From the NCBI RefSeq assembly GCF_000004195.4, contig NC_030683.2:79260910-79324909 (forward strand): a stretch of DNA of 64,000 nt. The letters are read 5' to 3'. The notes beneath the pieces are model-generated. The model saw only the letters and a program-made list of their open reading frames with translations, made no database searches and had not been told where the DNA came from. Positions 44,201 through 56,837 of this stretch are shown here, piece by piece. Position numbers and translations under genes: made by a program. Numbering within the stretch: position 1 is the first letter of the stretch; each line of letters opens with the position of its first letter. Origin of the DNA: Xenopus tropicalis. Lineage: Eukaryota > Chordata > Amphibia > Anura > Pipidae.

Positions 44201-46199
44201 TCATTACACTAAAAAGTAAAAAAAAATGAAAGAAATAAATAAATGCAAACTGCTATTATAATTTGGTTTGTTTTTCCAATAAGATAATTCCCACTTTTCA
44301 GACTGAGGCTTACTGGGACTTATAGCTTGAGTTGTTCCAACTTTAAACTTTAAAGCAGTTGTTGACAAATTCTGTTGTTGTTCTCTCCCCAGCTCCTGTA
44401 CAGTAGCTATCTTATCATTTGCTAAATCAAATAAAGGGGGAAAAGTCCCATTTAACATTTTGAGCAAAGCTGGGAGAAAAAAAACCCCCAAGAACATACC
44501 ATAAATCTCAGGACTCTCAATGATTTGTGATGTTATCGATAAGAAAACTCATTCCAATTTATCTACAACAGCAATGCAGTGATAAGACCTTTAAGTGCGA
44601 AATACACTGGTAATACTTGGAATGTAACACTGCTGTTTTAGACAATATACAATTTAAAGCTCTCACTTCAACCATTTCTCACAGAGATAGCAAGGAACGT
44701 TGCTTTAGCAGATTTTAATAAATTCCTTTAGTATTGTTGCTTTTTCCTTGGCTGTTCTGGCATCTTAATGAATTTTTAAGAAATTAGATTTTTTTCATAC
44801 CCCATATCTATAACTAACACAGTTTGTCCTTCGAGTGTTGACATTTTTTAAATATAACTATTCCTTGATGCTCTTGCCCATTATATATCTTTTTCCCCAT
44901 AACTGTCCTTTGTAAATAAAGGATTGTGTTATTCTAAAACAGATAAAATATATTTTGGCCCTCGTACGAATGTTGCCCAGCATTGTAGAATGATTTATAA
45001 TATATAGAAAAGAATACACAAAGATAAGAGCTTTGTTGAAAATTATGCATTGCTGTTGTTTACTTATATGGGAAAGAATCAATGGTATGACAGATAGGGC
45101 TGAGGAACTGGCCCTAGATACATATGGAACAGCTACTACTGCTGGCTATAGAGTTTGGTGTGTTATTGGGGATATAGTAACAAAAGGGTTAATATTTTTA
45201 GGGACAGCTGGTTACAAATAGTAGGCTGTTATTTAACAGGTATGTCAGGAGTCAATTAATGCCCAAAAAAAGCAGTATAAAATGCATGAAGGGAGTACAG
45301 ACCAGTTTCTTCAAAGGATTTGATTGTAAGGGGTTTCTTCCTCTCCCCATCCCAGTATGATAGGTGGCATGTGAAAAGAATGAACAGACTGGCTAGGTTT
45401 TTGATTAATGTGATTATAAGGCAATGGAGTGTTTGTAATACTTAACAATAAAGTTGCACATAAAAATGACTTTGTTGTGCCAGTGAGGTATTTATTTATG
45501 CTTGATAAACAATTTCCAGCTTGCAATGTCCAGTATCTTGCAGTGTTAATGTCACACTGCCATTCTGATGTCTAACTGCTTAATATACACCAGCTTGGCA
45601 GGAAGACCAATAAATAGGTGGAGGTGTGATGCCACTGACATTTTCTCCTTCTCGTCTTCCTTTATATCAATGGCAATTGGGTATGATGTAATATATATAA
45701 CATTTATTGCACAGGATTTCTAGAGAACTGTAAAATCCACTCTGTAAAGAGAGTAGGGATCAACTAAATTAGGTACAATACATGCTTATACACCATGCTG
45801 AGATTAGCCATTGAAGAAGAAGGAAAGATAAAAACTCAGTAACTATAAGTCTTAAATAAATAAGAGACTTAAATGACCCCAGAGGTAATAAACACATTAA
45901 AGATTACACATAATAAAATTGCAAGCTTTATTCGCCAATACAGCCAGCAAATGTTAAAAATCCCTAACCTATAAAACAATTAACAAATGCTATTCATGGA
46001 AGGGCCCCTCCCTCCCCCTTAAGCACACCTATAAGTAGGACTGTTAGAAACACCAGTATATAGTAACGCTGCTATTTATATGCACTATTTATATGTGGCT
46101 ACTATTTATATGCTACTATTTATATGCGGCAAACTGGAGGCTACATCACTCTAGGGCCAACACAGACTTGAACAAATAACACTGCAAAGTCCATATTTT
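38273..46199. other. Mostly unique AT-rich non-coding DNA
   Basis: No gene is recognised. TTAAAGGAAAAGTATACCTG at 39066 resembles one end of a T2 MITE, and TTAAAGGGGTAGGTGCCC at 42737 another; partner ends are not visible. 40085-40148 ends in GACAGATTCGCTCATCAC, a fragment of the MITE at 50628-50850. A short TA tract lies at 41468-41490. 46058-46130 has short CTATTTATATG repeats. Stretches such as 38570-38760 and 43600-43850 are less repetitive and could be conserved non-coding sequence; this cannot be judged from one genome. Confidence 0.5.
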
Positions 46200-46229
46200 A
46201 TTGCCAAAAGCTCATTAACTGTACTTTTC

Positions 46230-46465
46230 TATAATTACCGCCTGCCTCAAGTAGGTGTTAATTTTCACATAGTCTAATGCGATATTTAGCGTGTGTAAGT
46301 GTTTGTGAATCATGCGTTAGTATTCTTTTCTGCGTGCTAATTAACGCATGCGGTTGTGCGCAAATTAACGCATGCGATAATACTGTAGTGAATACTAATT
46401 GTCGCGTCTTTTTTAACGCAAAAAAGCGTGCAATAAAAATTAACGCACTTTAGTGAATCAACCCT
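46230..46465. mobile_element. Harbinger-type MITE, right half
   Basis: Ends in TTTAGTGAATCAACCCT, the reverse complement of the terminus at 7503 (AGGGTTGATTCACTTAAG). Subterminal ACGCAAAAAAGCGTG and repeated TTAACGCATGCG units resemble the terminal region of that transposon. The left terminus is not identified. Confidence 0.6.
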
Positions 46466-46479
46466 ATTGAGTCCCATGG

Positions 46480-46715
46480 GAGGTTTCCAAAAACATGCAC
46501 AGAAGGATCAAAGTCAGAAAGGTTTTACCACTGTTTACGATCGTTCGGATATGAAAATTTCGTGACTTTTGGATCCCCAATACGATATTATTGTGACAAA
46601 TACAATTTTTTGTAAGCATTTTCGTGATATTTGCGATCATCAGAAATTATCGTGTTTAATCCGCATTTTACCCATTTCGGGATTCGAACTTGTACTTTGA
46701 TGAATCAGCCCCCTA
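46480..46715. mobile_element. Degenerate MITE with TGAATCAGCCCC end
   Basis: Rich in ACGAT/CGTGA motifs and ending TGATGAATCAGCCCCC, close to the terminus of the element at 60488-60822 (TAAATCAGCCCC). The left end is unclear. Confidence 0.45.
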
Positions 46716-47197
46716 GAGGGTGGAATTGACTTTTGATGTAAAATAAAAACTCAGTATGCTTTATCAGAAAGGTCTGTAAACAAAGCTATAAGCACTCACA
46801 AAACAGTTGAACTGATTCTTATACAGGATTTCCTGTCTTCTTCTGTGTAAACATGTTCTTTTGTGTCAGACCTTCTGCTCTCGGAAAAATCCTTCAGGAC
46901 ATGGCACAAGTCTGCTCAGTTTTCTCCTCTCTCCCTCCCTTTTCCTTCTCCCCCTCCCATCATGTCTGACTCCCTCTCCCAACTGTGCTGTGTAATCTGA
47001 GCTACCAGCAGCTAAAACTGCAGCACAGAAGCTACTGAGATCAAGCTAAAATGGCAGCTCCTATATTAATAAAACAGAGGGAGCTTCTAGTGCTGTTTAC
47101 TGTAAGTGCTTATGGCTTTATCTACAGACCTTTCTGATAAAGCTTACTGATTTTGTCCTATCTGGACAATATTTTATTAATAAAAGTTACATTTATA

Positions 47198-48600
47198 CAG
47201 CGAGGAACATAAGTATTTGAACACGCTGCGATTTTGCAAGTTCTCCCACTTAGAAATCATGGAGGGGTCTGAAATTCACATTGTAGGTGCATTCCCACTG
47301 TGAGAGACAGCATTTAAAAAAAAAACCAGGAAATCACATTGTATGATTTTTAAAGAATGTATTTGTATTGCACTGCTACACATACTGTAAGTATTTGAAC
47401 ACCTGAGAAAATCAGTGTTAATATTTGGTACAGAAGCCTTTGTTTGCAATTACAGAGGTCAAACATTTCCTGTAGTTCTTAAGCAAGTTTGCACACTCTG
47501 CACCAGGGATTTGTCCCACTCCTCCACACAGATCTCCTCTAGATCTGTCAGGTTTAGGGGCTGTCGCTGAGCAACATGGAGTTTCAGTTCCCTACAAAGA
47601 TTTTCTTTTGGATTTAGGTCTGGAGACTGGCTAGGCCACTCCATAACCTTGATATGCCTCTTACGGAGCCACTCCTTGGTTATCCTGGCTGTGTGCTTCG
47701 GGTCATTGTCAGGTTGGAAGACCCAGCTACGAGCTACGACCCATCTTTAATACTCTGACTGAGGGAAGGAGGTTGTTGCTCAAAATCTCACAATACATGG
47801 CCCCATTCATCCTCTCCTTAATACAGTGCAATCGTCTTGTCCCTTCGCAGAAAAGCACCCCAAAAGCATGATGTTAGCACCCCCATTCTTCACAGTAGGG
47901 ATGGTGTTCTTGGGATGCAACTCATCCTTATTTTTCCTCCAAACACAAGGTTTAAGTTTAGACCAAAAAGTTCTACTTTGGTCTCATCTGACCACATGAC
48001 TTTCTCCCATGCCTCCTCTGGATCATCCAGATGGTCATTGGCAAACTTCAGATGGGTCTGGACATGGGATGACTTGAGCAGGGGAACCTTCCGTGCAATG
48101 CATGATTTGAAACCATGACAGCGTAGTGTTCTACCGACAGTGACCTTTGAAACTGTGGTCCCAGCTCTCTTCATGTCATTGACCAGCTCCTCCCTTGTAG
48201 TTCTGGGCTGATTCCTCACCTCTCTTATCATCAGTGATACCCCACGAGGTTAGATCTTGCATGGAGCCCCAGTCCTAATGAGACTGACTGACGTTTTTAG
48301 CCTCTTCCATTTTCTAACAATTGCTCCAACAGTTGATCTATTTTCACCAAGCTGCTTGGCAATTGCCCCTTAGCCCTTTCCAGCCTTGTGGAGGCCCATA
48401 ATTTTGCCTCTGGTGTCTTTTGGCAGCTCTTTGGTCTTGCCCATGGTAGTAGTTGGAGTCTGACTGACTGTGGGGTGGACAGGTGTCTTTAAAGAGCTCA
48501 GACAGGTGCTACTAATTTAGATTAATGAGTGGAGTAGAGGTGGACTATTTAAAGGCAGAGTAACAGGTCTTTGAGAACCAGAATTGTTGCTTTTTTTTGT
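47198..48600 (-). mobile_element. Tc1-like transposon, one terminus lost
   Basis: The left end, CAGCGAGGAACATAAGTATT after TA (47196-47197), is a typical Tc1-like terminus with the segment TTTGAACAC. A second TAAGTATTTGAACACCTGAG occurs at 47389. The matching right terminus is not found: similarity fades after about 48590 (AGAATTGTTGC then a T-run). The transposase gene lies inside on the minus strand. Confidence 0.8.
47459..48444 (-). pseudogene. Tc1-like transposase, broken
   Basis: This DDE enzyme moves Tc1/mariner elements at TA sites. The start ATG is at 48442-48444 (MGKTKELPKDTRGKIMGLHK), followed by a helix-turn-helix DNA-binding region with [19 protein letters not shown]. An in-frame TAA interrupts GKG/GAIAKQ. 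The second DNA-binding region ([20 protein letters not shown]) and the first catalytic aspartate ([13 protein letters not shown]) follow. Frameshifts then lead to [12 protein letters not shown], with the second aspartate, and [15 protein letters not shown], with the final acidic residue as E. The total span is about 330 codons, the usual length. Several stops and shifts make it inactive. Confidence 0.85.
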
Positions 48601-49660
48601 AATGTCAGTAGTAAAGTGCTTTCTATATGTCTAGTCAATTTTTGTCACCTGCTACTATCTGGTTAGATGAAAGTTAGATGATATGTAGAAAATTCATTGT
48701 CATTGTGTGCCTAGCTTTTGATTCAGTTTGGGGCAAATAAAAAAAAAATCCAGAACTTGAAAATTCTAGTCTAATATGTAGAGAACGTCCACAAATGTGA
48801 AGTTGTAAGTTGTAAAACCATCTTAACTTACAGTATCAATAAATATTTGTACACAATTTGACTTATGCTGTATACCTTTCTATTGTGGAACACTGCTGAA
48901 ATGCTGGTACTTTATCATTATGTGCTACTAATAACAATAACCTTGGACTCAAGGAATACTCCAGTACTGACCAAGTATAAATACCCTGTTTCCACTGAAA
49001 TTAATAGGTCTGTCTTTCATAACAATAAATGTCCTTGAAGTACTGTTGAACACTTTTTACAAAAAAGAAGGAAAACATGATAAATGCTTCAAAACATGTA
49101 CTGTATTTATCTATTGTAGTGTATTATCTGGTCATATTAGGTTTATATCCTATTTAACTTAATCTGTGCACATGACTACTTGTCTGTCTGTTCTAGGCTT
49201 TTTACTGGTGCTTTTATGGTCCCTTATTGCTCATTTTAAGAGCACTTGTGCCCGGGGATGTGCTGCTCTATGCAGGGAGCACAGGCTAAAAAAGTTGTCT
49301 CTTCCTGCAAAAAGCAGCATCAGGAGGCGCATTTGAGTGATCAGGTAGTAGGGACAGGGGCCCTGTGGCCTGAGCCTCCTGCCTCTCTGTACCAAAGTTG
49401 GGGGGGGCAGGGACAGGAGGTGGGGATGCCCATGACCCAACACAGACCATGCTAGATTCTATCTGCAGTCTCTCTGAAATGGAGTGCAGATGCCCCACTG
49501 TATAGTTAACCATACAAATAAGGGAGGCTGTTTGGGATGTTATTTGTTTATTGCTTATCACCAAAAAAAGTAGGCATTTTCTTATACTGTTTACCCTATA
49601 TTAAACTGCCACCTCCTCCTGACTTGTCATTTCCCTTTCCCTCATGCTGCCTTAACAATT

Positions 49661-49974
49661 AGGGGGCATTTATTAACACTCCATTTTGTCAGTTTGGGGT
49701 TTTTGACACTAAAATCCAATTGCAGGAAAAAACAGTGATTTTTTTCACGATTATTATACAACAAAATAGCAACAAATCCAAATGCAAAAATACACCATCT
49801 GACGAGATCATGTAGAAGTCAATGGCGGATGTCCATTTTACAACTTGCTTTTGTGTTACAAATGGCTTTTTTAAATTTGGATCTTTGATAAATGACTGCC
49901 CTTTGTGGAAAGGTGTTTAGTCAAAATTTAAAAGAACTATAAAAACATGAAAATCTGATTGTTAATAAATGCCT
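49661..49974. mobile_element. MITE with GGGGCATTTATTAA ends
   Basis: AGGGGGCATTTATTAAC at the left and GTTAATAAATGCC at the right are inverted copies. The interior GATCATGTAGAAGTCAATGG recurs at 36.3 kb. The ends resemble Harbinger-type MITEs (compare 60488-60822), but the superfamily is an inference. Confidence 0.6.
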
Positions 49975-50627
49975 CGAATAACCATAGACTAATCCCAGAG
50001 ACGCATATCTCAATCATTAAAATCAAATGTTCTTGGGGAACAAAAAAATCACAACTATTTAGCTGAACAAAAAGGACGTCTCTCCATTCTCCTTCATCTC
50101 TCTTGACATCATTGATCAATAGACCCTGTTCAAAATGCCACAACTCATCCAGCTCAGAAATGCTTTTCTATTCTGGTTTATTCATATATAAAAGAAAAGA
50201 AATTAAGCTTTTCTTATAAAGTGAATGATCACTGTAACAATTAGACCATGCAATTGTTCTATCAACTGATTAGATTTTTTAATCAGTACCATTCCTCCAA
50301 TGATTGCACTACTATTTGTTAGTAAACACTTCCAAAGAGCTAGTAAGTTAAATATATCATATAATTTATAAAAGGAATTACCCACTTCCTATTGTACAAT
50401 AAAAGTGTATTAGAAATCATTGGGGATGACTTAATATCATCCTGTTATACTCATTTATGATATTACACTGTAAGGAAACATCAGGAAAGAGAAAGAGTTC
50501 TTCTGTGTTTAAAGCTTCCAACTCTGGGTAAAGGAACAAAGAATGTGGAGCCAGATTTACAATTAGGATTTACATTTGAGGAGTCACTTTCATTCATGGG
50601 TCACTGAACCTAGAAAATTGGGGAATA

Positions 50628-50850
50628 GTGATGAGCGAATTATTTCATCAGGCATAGATTGGCTGCAAAATTCTGCATTTCACCAATCCACAAATTTCTT
50701 TCGTAAAAAACTGTGAAAATTTTCCGCAAAAAAAAATTTGCAGAGAAAAATGCCCATTGCATCAAAAAAAGTTGTGGTTACAGTAAAAAAAAGTTTTTCA
50801 CCATTCTTCATAGTTTAATTGAAATGAAACTGGACAGATTCGCTCATCAC
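50628..50850. mobile_element. Palindromic MITE with GTGATGAGCGAAT ends
   Basis: TA-GTGATGAGCGAAT at the left and ATTCGCTCATCAC-TA at the right are exact inverted copies. The interior is rich in complementary A- and T-runs, so the whole unit folds back. Fragments of the family occur at about 2455 and 40085-40148. Confidence 0.75.
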
Positions 50851-51318
50851 TATTGGGGAAAAGTTTTATCAAGGAAAATTGTTCCTTGTTGTTTGTTCCA
50901 TTTTGCTGGACTCAAGTTCCAGTAAAAAAAAAACATACTGTCAGTGGTTAAATCATGCAGGAAGCTGTAGGACATCAACACCAGGGCTATATTCTTCACT
51001 TAACAAACATTTTCTCCAGGTATCTAGGTTTAGTGATCTATGAATGAAAGAAAATTCTCTAGTAAAAATTGTGCCTGAGCTACTGTATATATAGCTGTAT
51101 ATATATCTTTGTTTCTTCACCTGGAACCTGAAGCATTAAACAAAGTTTGTCTGTTACCAGATTAAAGAGCATATGCCTTTCCTCATAATATTGGCAAGTC
51201 AAAATCTGAACAGTTATCTATATAAAGTAGATAACAGCAAAATGACTGATGATGAACTGGAATGCAGACTTCACACTGGTGATCTGTTATTGACTCTTAG
51301 CTACCCAATGTAACAAGG

Positions 51319-51489
51319 TAGGGGTTGGGATATAATAAAATGCACTAAGTTTGCCCAGGAGCAGTAATCCATAGCAAGCAATAAAATGTTTGATTTTAAA
51401 AAGGTGACCAGTAAATGCTACCTGCTGATTGGTTGCTCTGGGTTACTGCATCTGGGCAAAATTAGTGCCTTCTATTACATAACCCCAAA
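51319..51489. mobile_element. Small MITE, CACTAAGTTTGCCCAGG family
   Basis: GCACTAAGTTTGCCCAGGAG at the left is inverted as CTGGGCAAAATTAGTGCC at the right, near outer ends GGGGTT / AACCCC. The centre contains CCTGCTGATTGGTTGC. Relatives lie at 3628-3700, 56838-56997 and 60210-60370. Confidence 0.6.
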
Positions 51490-51628
51490 AGATTGTAAGA
51501 AGTAAGCAGTGTAGCTAAAGGTCATCTACCCAAACACAGGTATTAACAGCACTCATCACTGTATGGCACCATTGCTAATTTTATAGCACTGTGTCTCTTT
51601 ATGTGAATTAAGCTGTATTTGCATTTTT

Positions 51629-54600
51629 TTTTTGTATTTCAACAAGGCTTTATTGAAGTTGCATAATAATTGTTACAGTTACATTTATAATAATTCTTGC
51701 ATAATAGGCTATTTGCAAATATAGATTAAATTATAGTAGTACAAAAAAAAAGAAGGTAAAAAGAAAAGAAGGGAAACAGAGAGCAAGAATCTTGTAAAGC
51801 ACAAGGAAATGGTTGGAGGAGCCATGGACTACCTATGGAGGAAAAAGAAGGGAAGCCATGTGGGGGACAGACAGAAAGAGATGAAGAAAAGAAAGAAAAG
51901 GAGAAAGCTGAAAGAAATAGGAAGCCTGAGGCTGGAGCTGGCTGGCACATATACTGTATGGTAAGTGGTAGACGTATCATAGGGGTACAATTGTAATGTT
52001 AGTATCAATTTACAATGCATTATGGGATTGTAGGTAAGATACCCAGGGTTGCCAGGTCATCACAAACTCCTGTTGTTTCTCTCGTAGCGAGGAGGTAATC
52101 TCCTCCATTATATATATATCTTTTATAGCAGTGAACCATTCTTCTATAGTAGGTGGGTTAATATCCCTCCAATGTCTCGGAATTAAAATCTTTGCTGCTA
52201 GCAGCATTGGTAATAAAAGACTGTGTTTAAAAATGTATTCAGGCATATCAGTACAGTGTAGGAGTACTAATTGAGGGGTAAGTGTTATCTGGCAACCCAG
52301 GATATCTTGGCATGTTATTTGTACAGTATTCCAAAAGTGGGACAAAACTGGGCAGGTAAACCAAATATGGGATATAGATCCCTGGTCAGTGTGGCATCTC
52401 CAACATTTATCATTTGGTAATAAACCCATTTGGTAGAGTTGGGATGGGGTCCTATACCATTTTGAGAGGATCTTGTATGCATTTTCCTGATATCTGTTAC
52501 TAATGGAACATTTAGCTATAAGTCTGAAAATCTTCCTCCATTCTTCCTCCTGCAGGTCTAGTTGGAGCTCTTCGTTCCAGGCACGTGTGAAATAAGGTAA
52601 GTTGGGATATTTTTTTGATAGTACCAATTTATAGAGCTGTGAAATCAAGTGATTGTTAGGTATTTTAGAGTCGCACAATTTGTCCGTGGGAGTTCTGTTT
52701 GCTTGTTGTAGGTTAGGGTTCTTGTATAGGTAGTGTTTTATTTGGGTATGTCTCCAATGGTCTCTGTTGCTCCATAGTGATGTGTTAACTTTTATCATGG
52801 AGGATTGACCTGGAGGGTCCAGCACATGATGCAATTGTAGGTTTTGTAATCCAAAGGCAGAGCGGAGGCCGTTGTCTATTAAGCCAGGAGGGTATTCCGG
52901 GTTTAAGCTTAATGGAATCATTGGAGAGGGATAAGGGACCAGATTGTATTTCGGATTGAACCGTCTCCAAAATGTAGTTAAGGCTTGAATCTGGGGGTTG
53001 TTACCCACGTATACTTTAGGATGAATGTCCTTATTCCATAGAATGTTTTGTACAGGGATTGTTGTCCAAAAATTTTCCAATGTTTTCCATTGTTTGGTTA
53101 CAACAGCCTGTGCGTGTTCAGTTAGCTTAGTCAGTAAGGTTGCTTGGTGATAGGAAAAAAGGTCAGGTAGGCATAGACCCCCTGAGTGTTTAGGCATATA
53201 TAAAATGGATTTCCTGAGCCTGGAACGTTTTTTGCACCAAATAAACCTATTGATAGTTGTTTCCAGTGTTTGAAAGAAACTTTTTGGTAGGCAGATGGGA
53301 AGTGTCTGGAAAAGATAGAGGATCTTGGGTAATATCGACATTTTAATTATATTGATCCGACCCGTCCAAGTGAAGTGTTGAAGGTCCCAGTTCTGAAGCA
53401 ACTTCTCTACTGTAAGAAGCAGGGGTTTAAAATTATATAAATAAATATTGGCTAAGTTCTGCGGGAGAAGTATTCCCAGATATCTAATTTTGTCTCTCTG
53501 CCATTTAAACGTAAAGTTCATTTTCAGCAACCTTTCCGTTTGTTTGGGTAAGTAAATTGGTAGCACTTCTGATTTGGACATGTTGATCTTATAATTAGAA
53601 ATGTCTCCATAAATTTGTAACTCCTTCATGATGCACGGCATAGAGATATGGGGTTTCGTTACACACAGCATAAGATCGTCTGCAAACACTGCTGCTTTGT
53701 ATTCATGTACTCCCACCGTCAAACCTGTGATATCTTTATTTGCTCTAATGACTATTAGCAGATGTTCCATACATAAGACATACAATAAAGGGGATAACGG
53801 ACAGCCCTGCCTAGTCCCGTTTCTGATATGAAAAGGTTCCGACCTGATACCATTGATTTTTACCTGTGCCGTAGGGTCTGAGTATAAAGCCATTATTTTA
53901 TCCCTGAAAGTGGTAGTAAGGCCTAGACCCTCTAGCATATGTTTCAAAAAAATCCAATTTACTCTATCGAAAGCCTTTTCTGCGTCAGTAGACAAGAGCA
54001 GGGAGGGTATATGTTGCCTCTGAGCTATGGCAATTAAATGCAGAATTTTCATAGTGTTTTCTTTGCCTTCTCTCCCTTTCACAAATCCTACCTGGTCCCT
54101 ATGAATAAGTAGAGGTAGCAGGGGGTTAAGTCTCATTGCTATGATTTTTGTATAAAGCTTTAGGTCTGTATTTAACAGGGATATCGGCCTATAACTACCA
54201 CAGCCAGTGGGGTCCTTACCCTGTTTGTGGATGACTGAGATATGGGCCAAAAGAAATTCTTTATTTAAAGCTTGGGCCGGTCCTATTTCGTTAATAAAAT
54301 TTAGGAATAATGGCGTCAGGGGGAGAGCAAATTGTTTGTAAAATTGGCCTGTGAACCCATCAGGTCCCGGAGCTTTATGAGGCTGTGTTTGTTTGATTGT
54401 ATCCAGAATTTCTTGGGTATGGAATGGAGCACATAATTTTTCTAAGGAGAGAGAATCAAGTTTAGGGAGCTGATATTTTGTTAAGTATTCCCTTATCTTG
54501 ACCGAAAATGTATTCGGTTCAGTTGTTTGGGGGATATTGTAGAGGCTTTCATAGAAATTTTTGAATGCCATTGCTATTTTCCCTGGGAGCACTTGTATCT

Positions 54601-55485
54601 CCCCTTTTGCATTTTTGATTTTGTGTATGTATTGGTTAGTTTGCCTGTCCTTTAATGCTCTAGCTAGTTTCCCAGATTTGTTCCCAAATTCATAATATTT
54701 CTGTTTCAGTCTGATCATATCAAATGTCGTTTGGGCATTAAAATATTGCTTTAGTTCTAATCGTTTGTTGGTGAGGGCTTGTAAGCTATCCTTGTCTAGG
54801 CTCACTTGGTGCTGTGCTTCTAACTGTTGAATTTCTGTAAGTAGTCTATTTAGATTATTCTGTCTTTCCCTTTTTAACCTAGCTCCGTGTTTAATTAATA
54901 TGCCTCTAATGACACATTTTAAGGCTAACCATTTAGATTGGTGTGAGGATGGGTCATTTAGCACATTATCTTTATATTCCTTAATAGTGGACTGGAGTTC
55001 TGCTTGACATTCACAGTCCTTTAGCAAATTATCATTCAGCCTCCAGTTCCATACATGTTTAGGTCTATTTGGGATCTGAAAGGTGGCTGAAATGGTAGCG
55101 TGATTTGACCATGAGATGCTATCAATGGAGGCTTGTTGGAGCCAATGGAGATAATGCTGGGAGATAAATATGTAGTCAATTCGGGAGTATCCATTTTGCG
55201 CATAGGAGTAGAATGTAAATTGTTTAGAAGTGGGGTTTAAAAATCTCCAGGAGTCTATTAATCTGAGTGTCTGCAGATGCTTATGTACAGCCTTTATTGT
55301 TTGGGGGGTAGAGCTAGATACTCCTTTGGAGGTATCTAAAGATGAATTTAAGGCTACATTCAGGTCTCCTCCCATAATGGTAGCCCCTTCTGCAAATTCC
55401 GCTATCTTATGGGTTAGTTGTGAGAAGAATTTCCCTTGCTTTATATTGGGTGCATAGATACTTCCTATAGTACACTTAGAATGGT
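51629..55485 (-). mobile_element. 5'-truncated L1-like LINE with 15-bp target duplication
   Basis: TGTATTTGCATTTTT at 51614-51628 is repeated at 55486-55500. The poly-A tail appears as a T-run at the low-coordinate end, followed by a ~380-bp 3' UTR and the ORF2 frame. The 5' end is cut inside the endonuclease domain. These are the marks of target-primed reverse transcription. The long open frame suggests a recent insertion. Confidence 0.9.
52010..55485 (-). pseudogene. L1-like ORF2 protein, N-terminally truncated, otherwise open
   Basis: ORF2 nicks the target and copies the element RNA. The frame is open from the truncation point: SIYAPN and GGDLN motifs of the APE-like endonuclease come first, then SRIDYIF. 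The final endonuclease motif reads WSNHA where SDH is the family rule, an Asp-to-Asn change. RT motifs follow: HKAPGPDGFTGQFYK, SYRPISLLNTDLKLYTKI, STDAEKAFDRVNW, GTRQGCPLSPLLY and the catalytic AVFADDLMLCV. Near the C-terminus CWRCHTDQGSISHIWFTC is the L1-type zinc-knuckle region. The stop follows LQSHNAL at 52010. From the first internal Met (55375) 1121 codons are uninterrupted. It is a fragment because ORF1 and about half of the endonuclease are missing. Confidence 0.9.
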
Positions 55486-56359
55486 TGTATTTGCATTTTT
55501 ATCTTTTTTTTTTTTCATGAATTTACTCTTCTTTCAATAGGATTGCTTGCTTCTTCCCCTCAACTTAATGAACCTAATGTGCTTGGTATAATTTTTCTTT
55601 AATCCCACAGTTATAAAAGCTTTTGATTCTTATAAAAAAAATTACTGCTGCGATTAACTAGTCTTTCTATAAAATATTATGCCTTTCAATTTGAGCTCTA
55701 GATTCAAAGGGTAACCAATTTAGATAATTTACATGTATTATCCCTCCATACATTCTTAGGAAAAACAACTGATGAATATAAATGCTTCCTTCATACTTGC
55801 CATCTGTCTGTTCTCCCTAAAGCCATACATGTTAAGTTGATTTAAAACTGACAGTAATCATGGATTTTATTACTGCTTAATAATATAATTGATTTGTTGC
55901 TGTGCATCTTCTTATTGTTCTTACAGTGGGGTGTTGGCCACTGGCAGGAAATTCTTTTATGAGTTACTTTTGAAAAATGTTTTTACCAGGTCATTGTATA
56001 GACAGAGTGACTATGCAGTCATTTTCAAAATAAATCTTTTTCCACATCTTCCAGAGGCTCAGTTAATGCAAGAGGATCTTTAACTAAGAACCCTAGCTAC
56101 GTAGTTTGTGTGCACTGGACTCCCATTTTCTTCATGTAACTGTCACCTAAGTTTGTTTTTACTCTAAACACCTAAAATCACTATATCAACCATTATAAAG
56201 TTTGATAACAGCATTATATTGGCAAGCAAATAAACATGGAGTGGGACAGAATCAATAATAATGGGTTTTTATTGTTTCTTGCAGCTGGTCAATGGTACAG
56301 CATTGGTTAGACTGAGCAATGGAGATTTCTTTCTATGTTTTGTGTAAAATTGTAGCCAA

Positions 56360-56455
56360 ATATTGCTTCTAGCTGCTATGTAGCCTTTAAAAAAAGGAAC
56401 TAATTTCAGGTGTATGTTAATTATCTGGGGCTTAAAAACCCCTTCTTTCTCATTA
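56360..56455. repeat. Dispersed repeat matching 8775-8870 in reverse
   Basis: TTCTAGCTGCTATGTAGCC...GGGGCTTAAAAACCCC is the reverse complement of the segment that interrupts the Harbinger transposase. The family is not recognised. Confidence 0.55.
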
Positions 56456-56609
56456 GAACTCCTGAGTTAAGGGTAAGTGCGGGGAGATCTGAGATTAAAT
56501 TAGGAAATAAGTCTTTCTTTGGCCCATTACGTTAAATAGCAGTGGGATGACTGCTAAAGAGTGGTTCAAAGAGTGGTTAGAATGGCTGAATGACTTCCAT
56601 CACTATCTA

Positions 56610-56743
56610 ATCTTGACACTGCCAGATGCAACCATAACCAACAACCCAAATCATCTTGGGCGTGGGCTATTTATCCAGATAAATAGCCCATGCCCAAGAT
56701 GATTAGGGTTGTTGGTTATGGTTGCATCTGGCAGTGTCAAGAT
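56610..56743. repeat. 134-bp near-perfect palindrome
   Basis: Arms 56610-56675 and 56678-56743 pair at about 64 of 66 positions around a 2-base spacer. The arms start ATCTTGACACTGCCAGATGC. One difference is a G-T wobble pair in RNA. No flanking duplication is obvious. In RNA it would form a long stable hairpin. Confidence 0.9.
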
Positions 56744-56837
56744 GGTACACGCCAAATTATTCACTTAGGTCTGAGAGCATAAAAATTAGAAGCAAGATAT
56801 TATTTGGTAGCTTCATCGCATGGGCTATTAGACTAAC

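Larger units (their letters stand above)
48601..51613. other. Non-coding DNA with three MITEs
   Basis: No gene is seen. 49225-49450 is locally GC-rich with frames on both strands but no family resemblance. Separate entries describe the MITEs at 49661, 50628 and 51319. Confidence 0.5.

Noticed and set aside
49231..49564. GC-rich overlapping frames on both strands
   Set aside because: No recognised motif, no splice or promoter context, and overlapping reading in both directions. Treated as non-coding.
51726..52020. Ser/Phe/Pro-rich minus frames
   Set aside because: They lie in the 3' UTR of the L1-like element, on a purine/pyrimidine-rich stretch.
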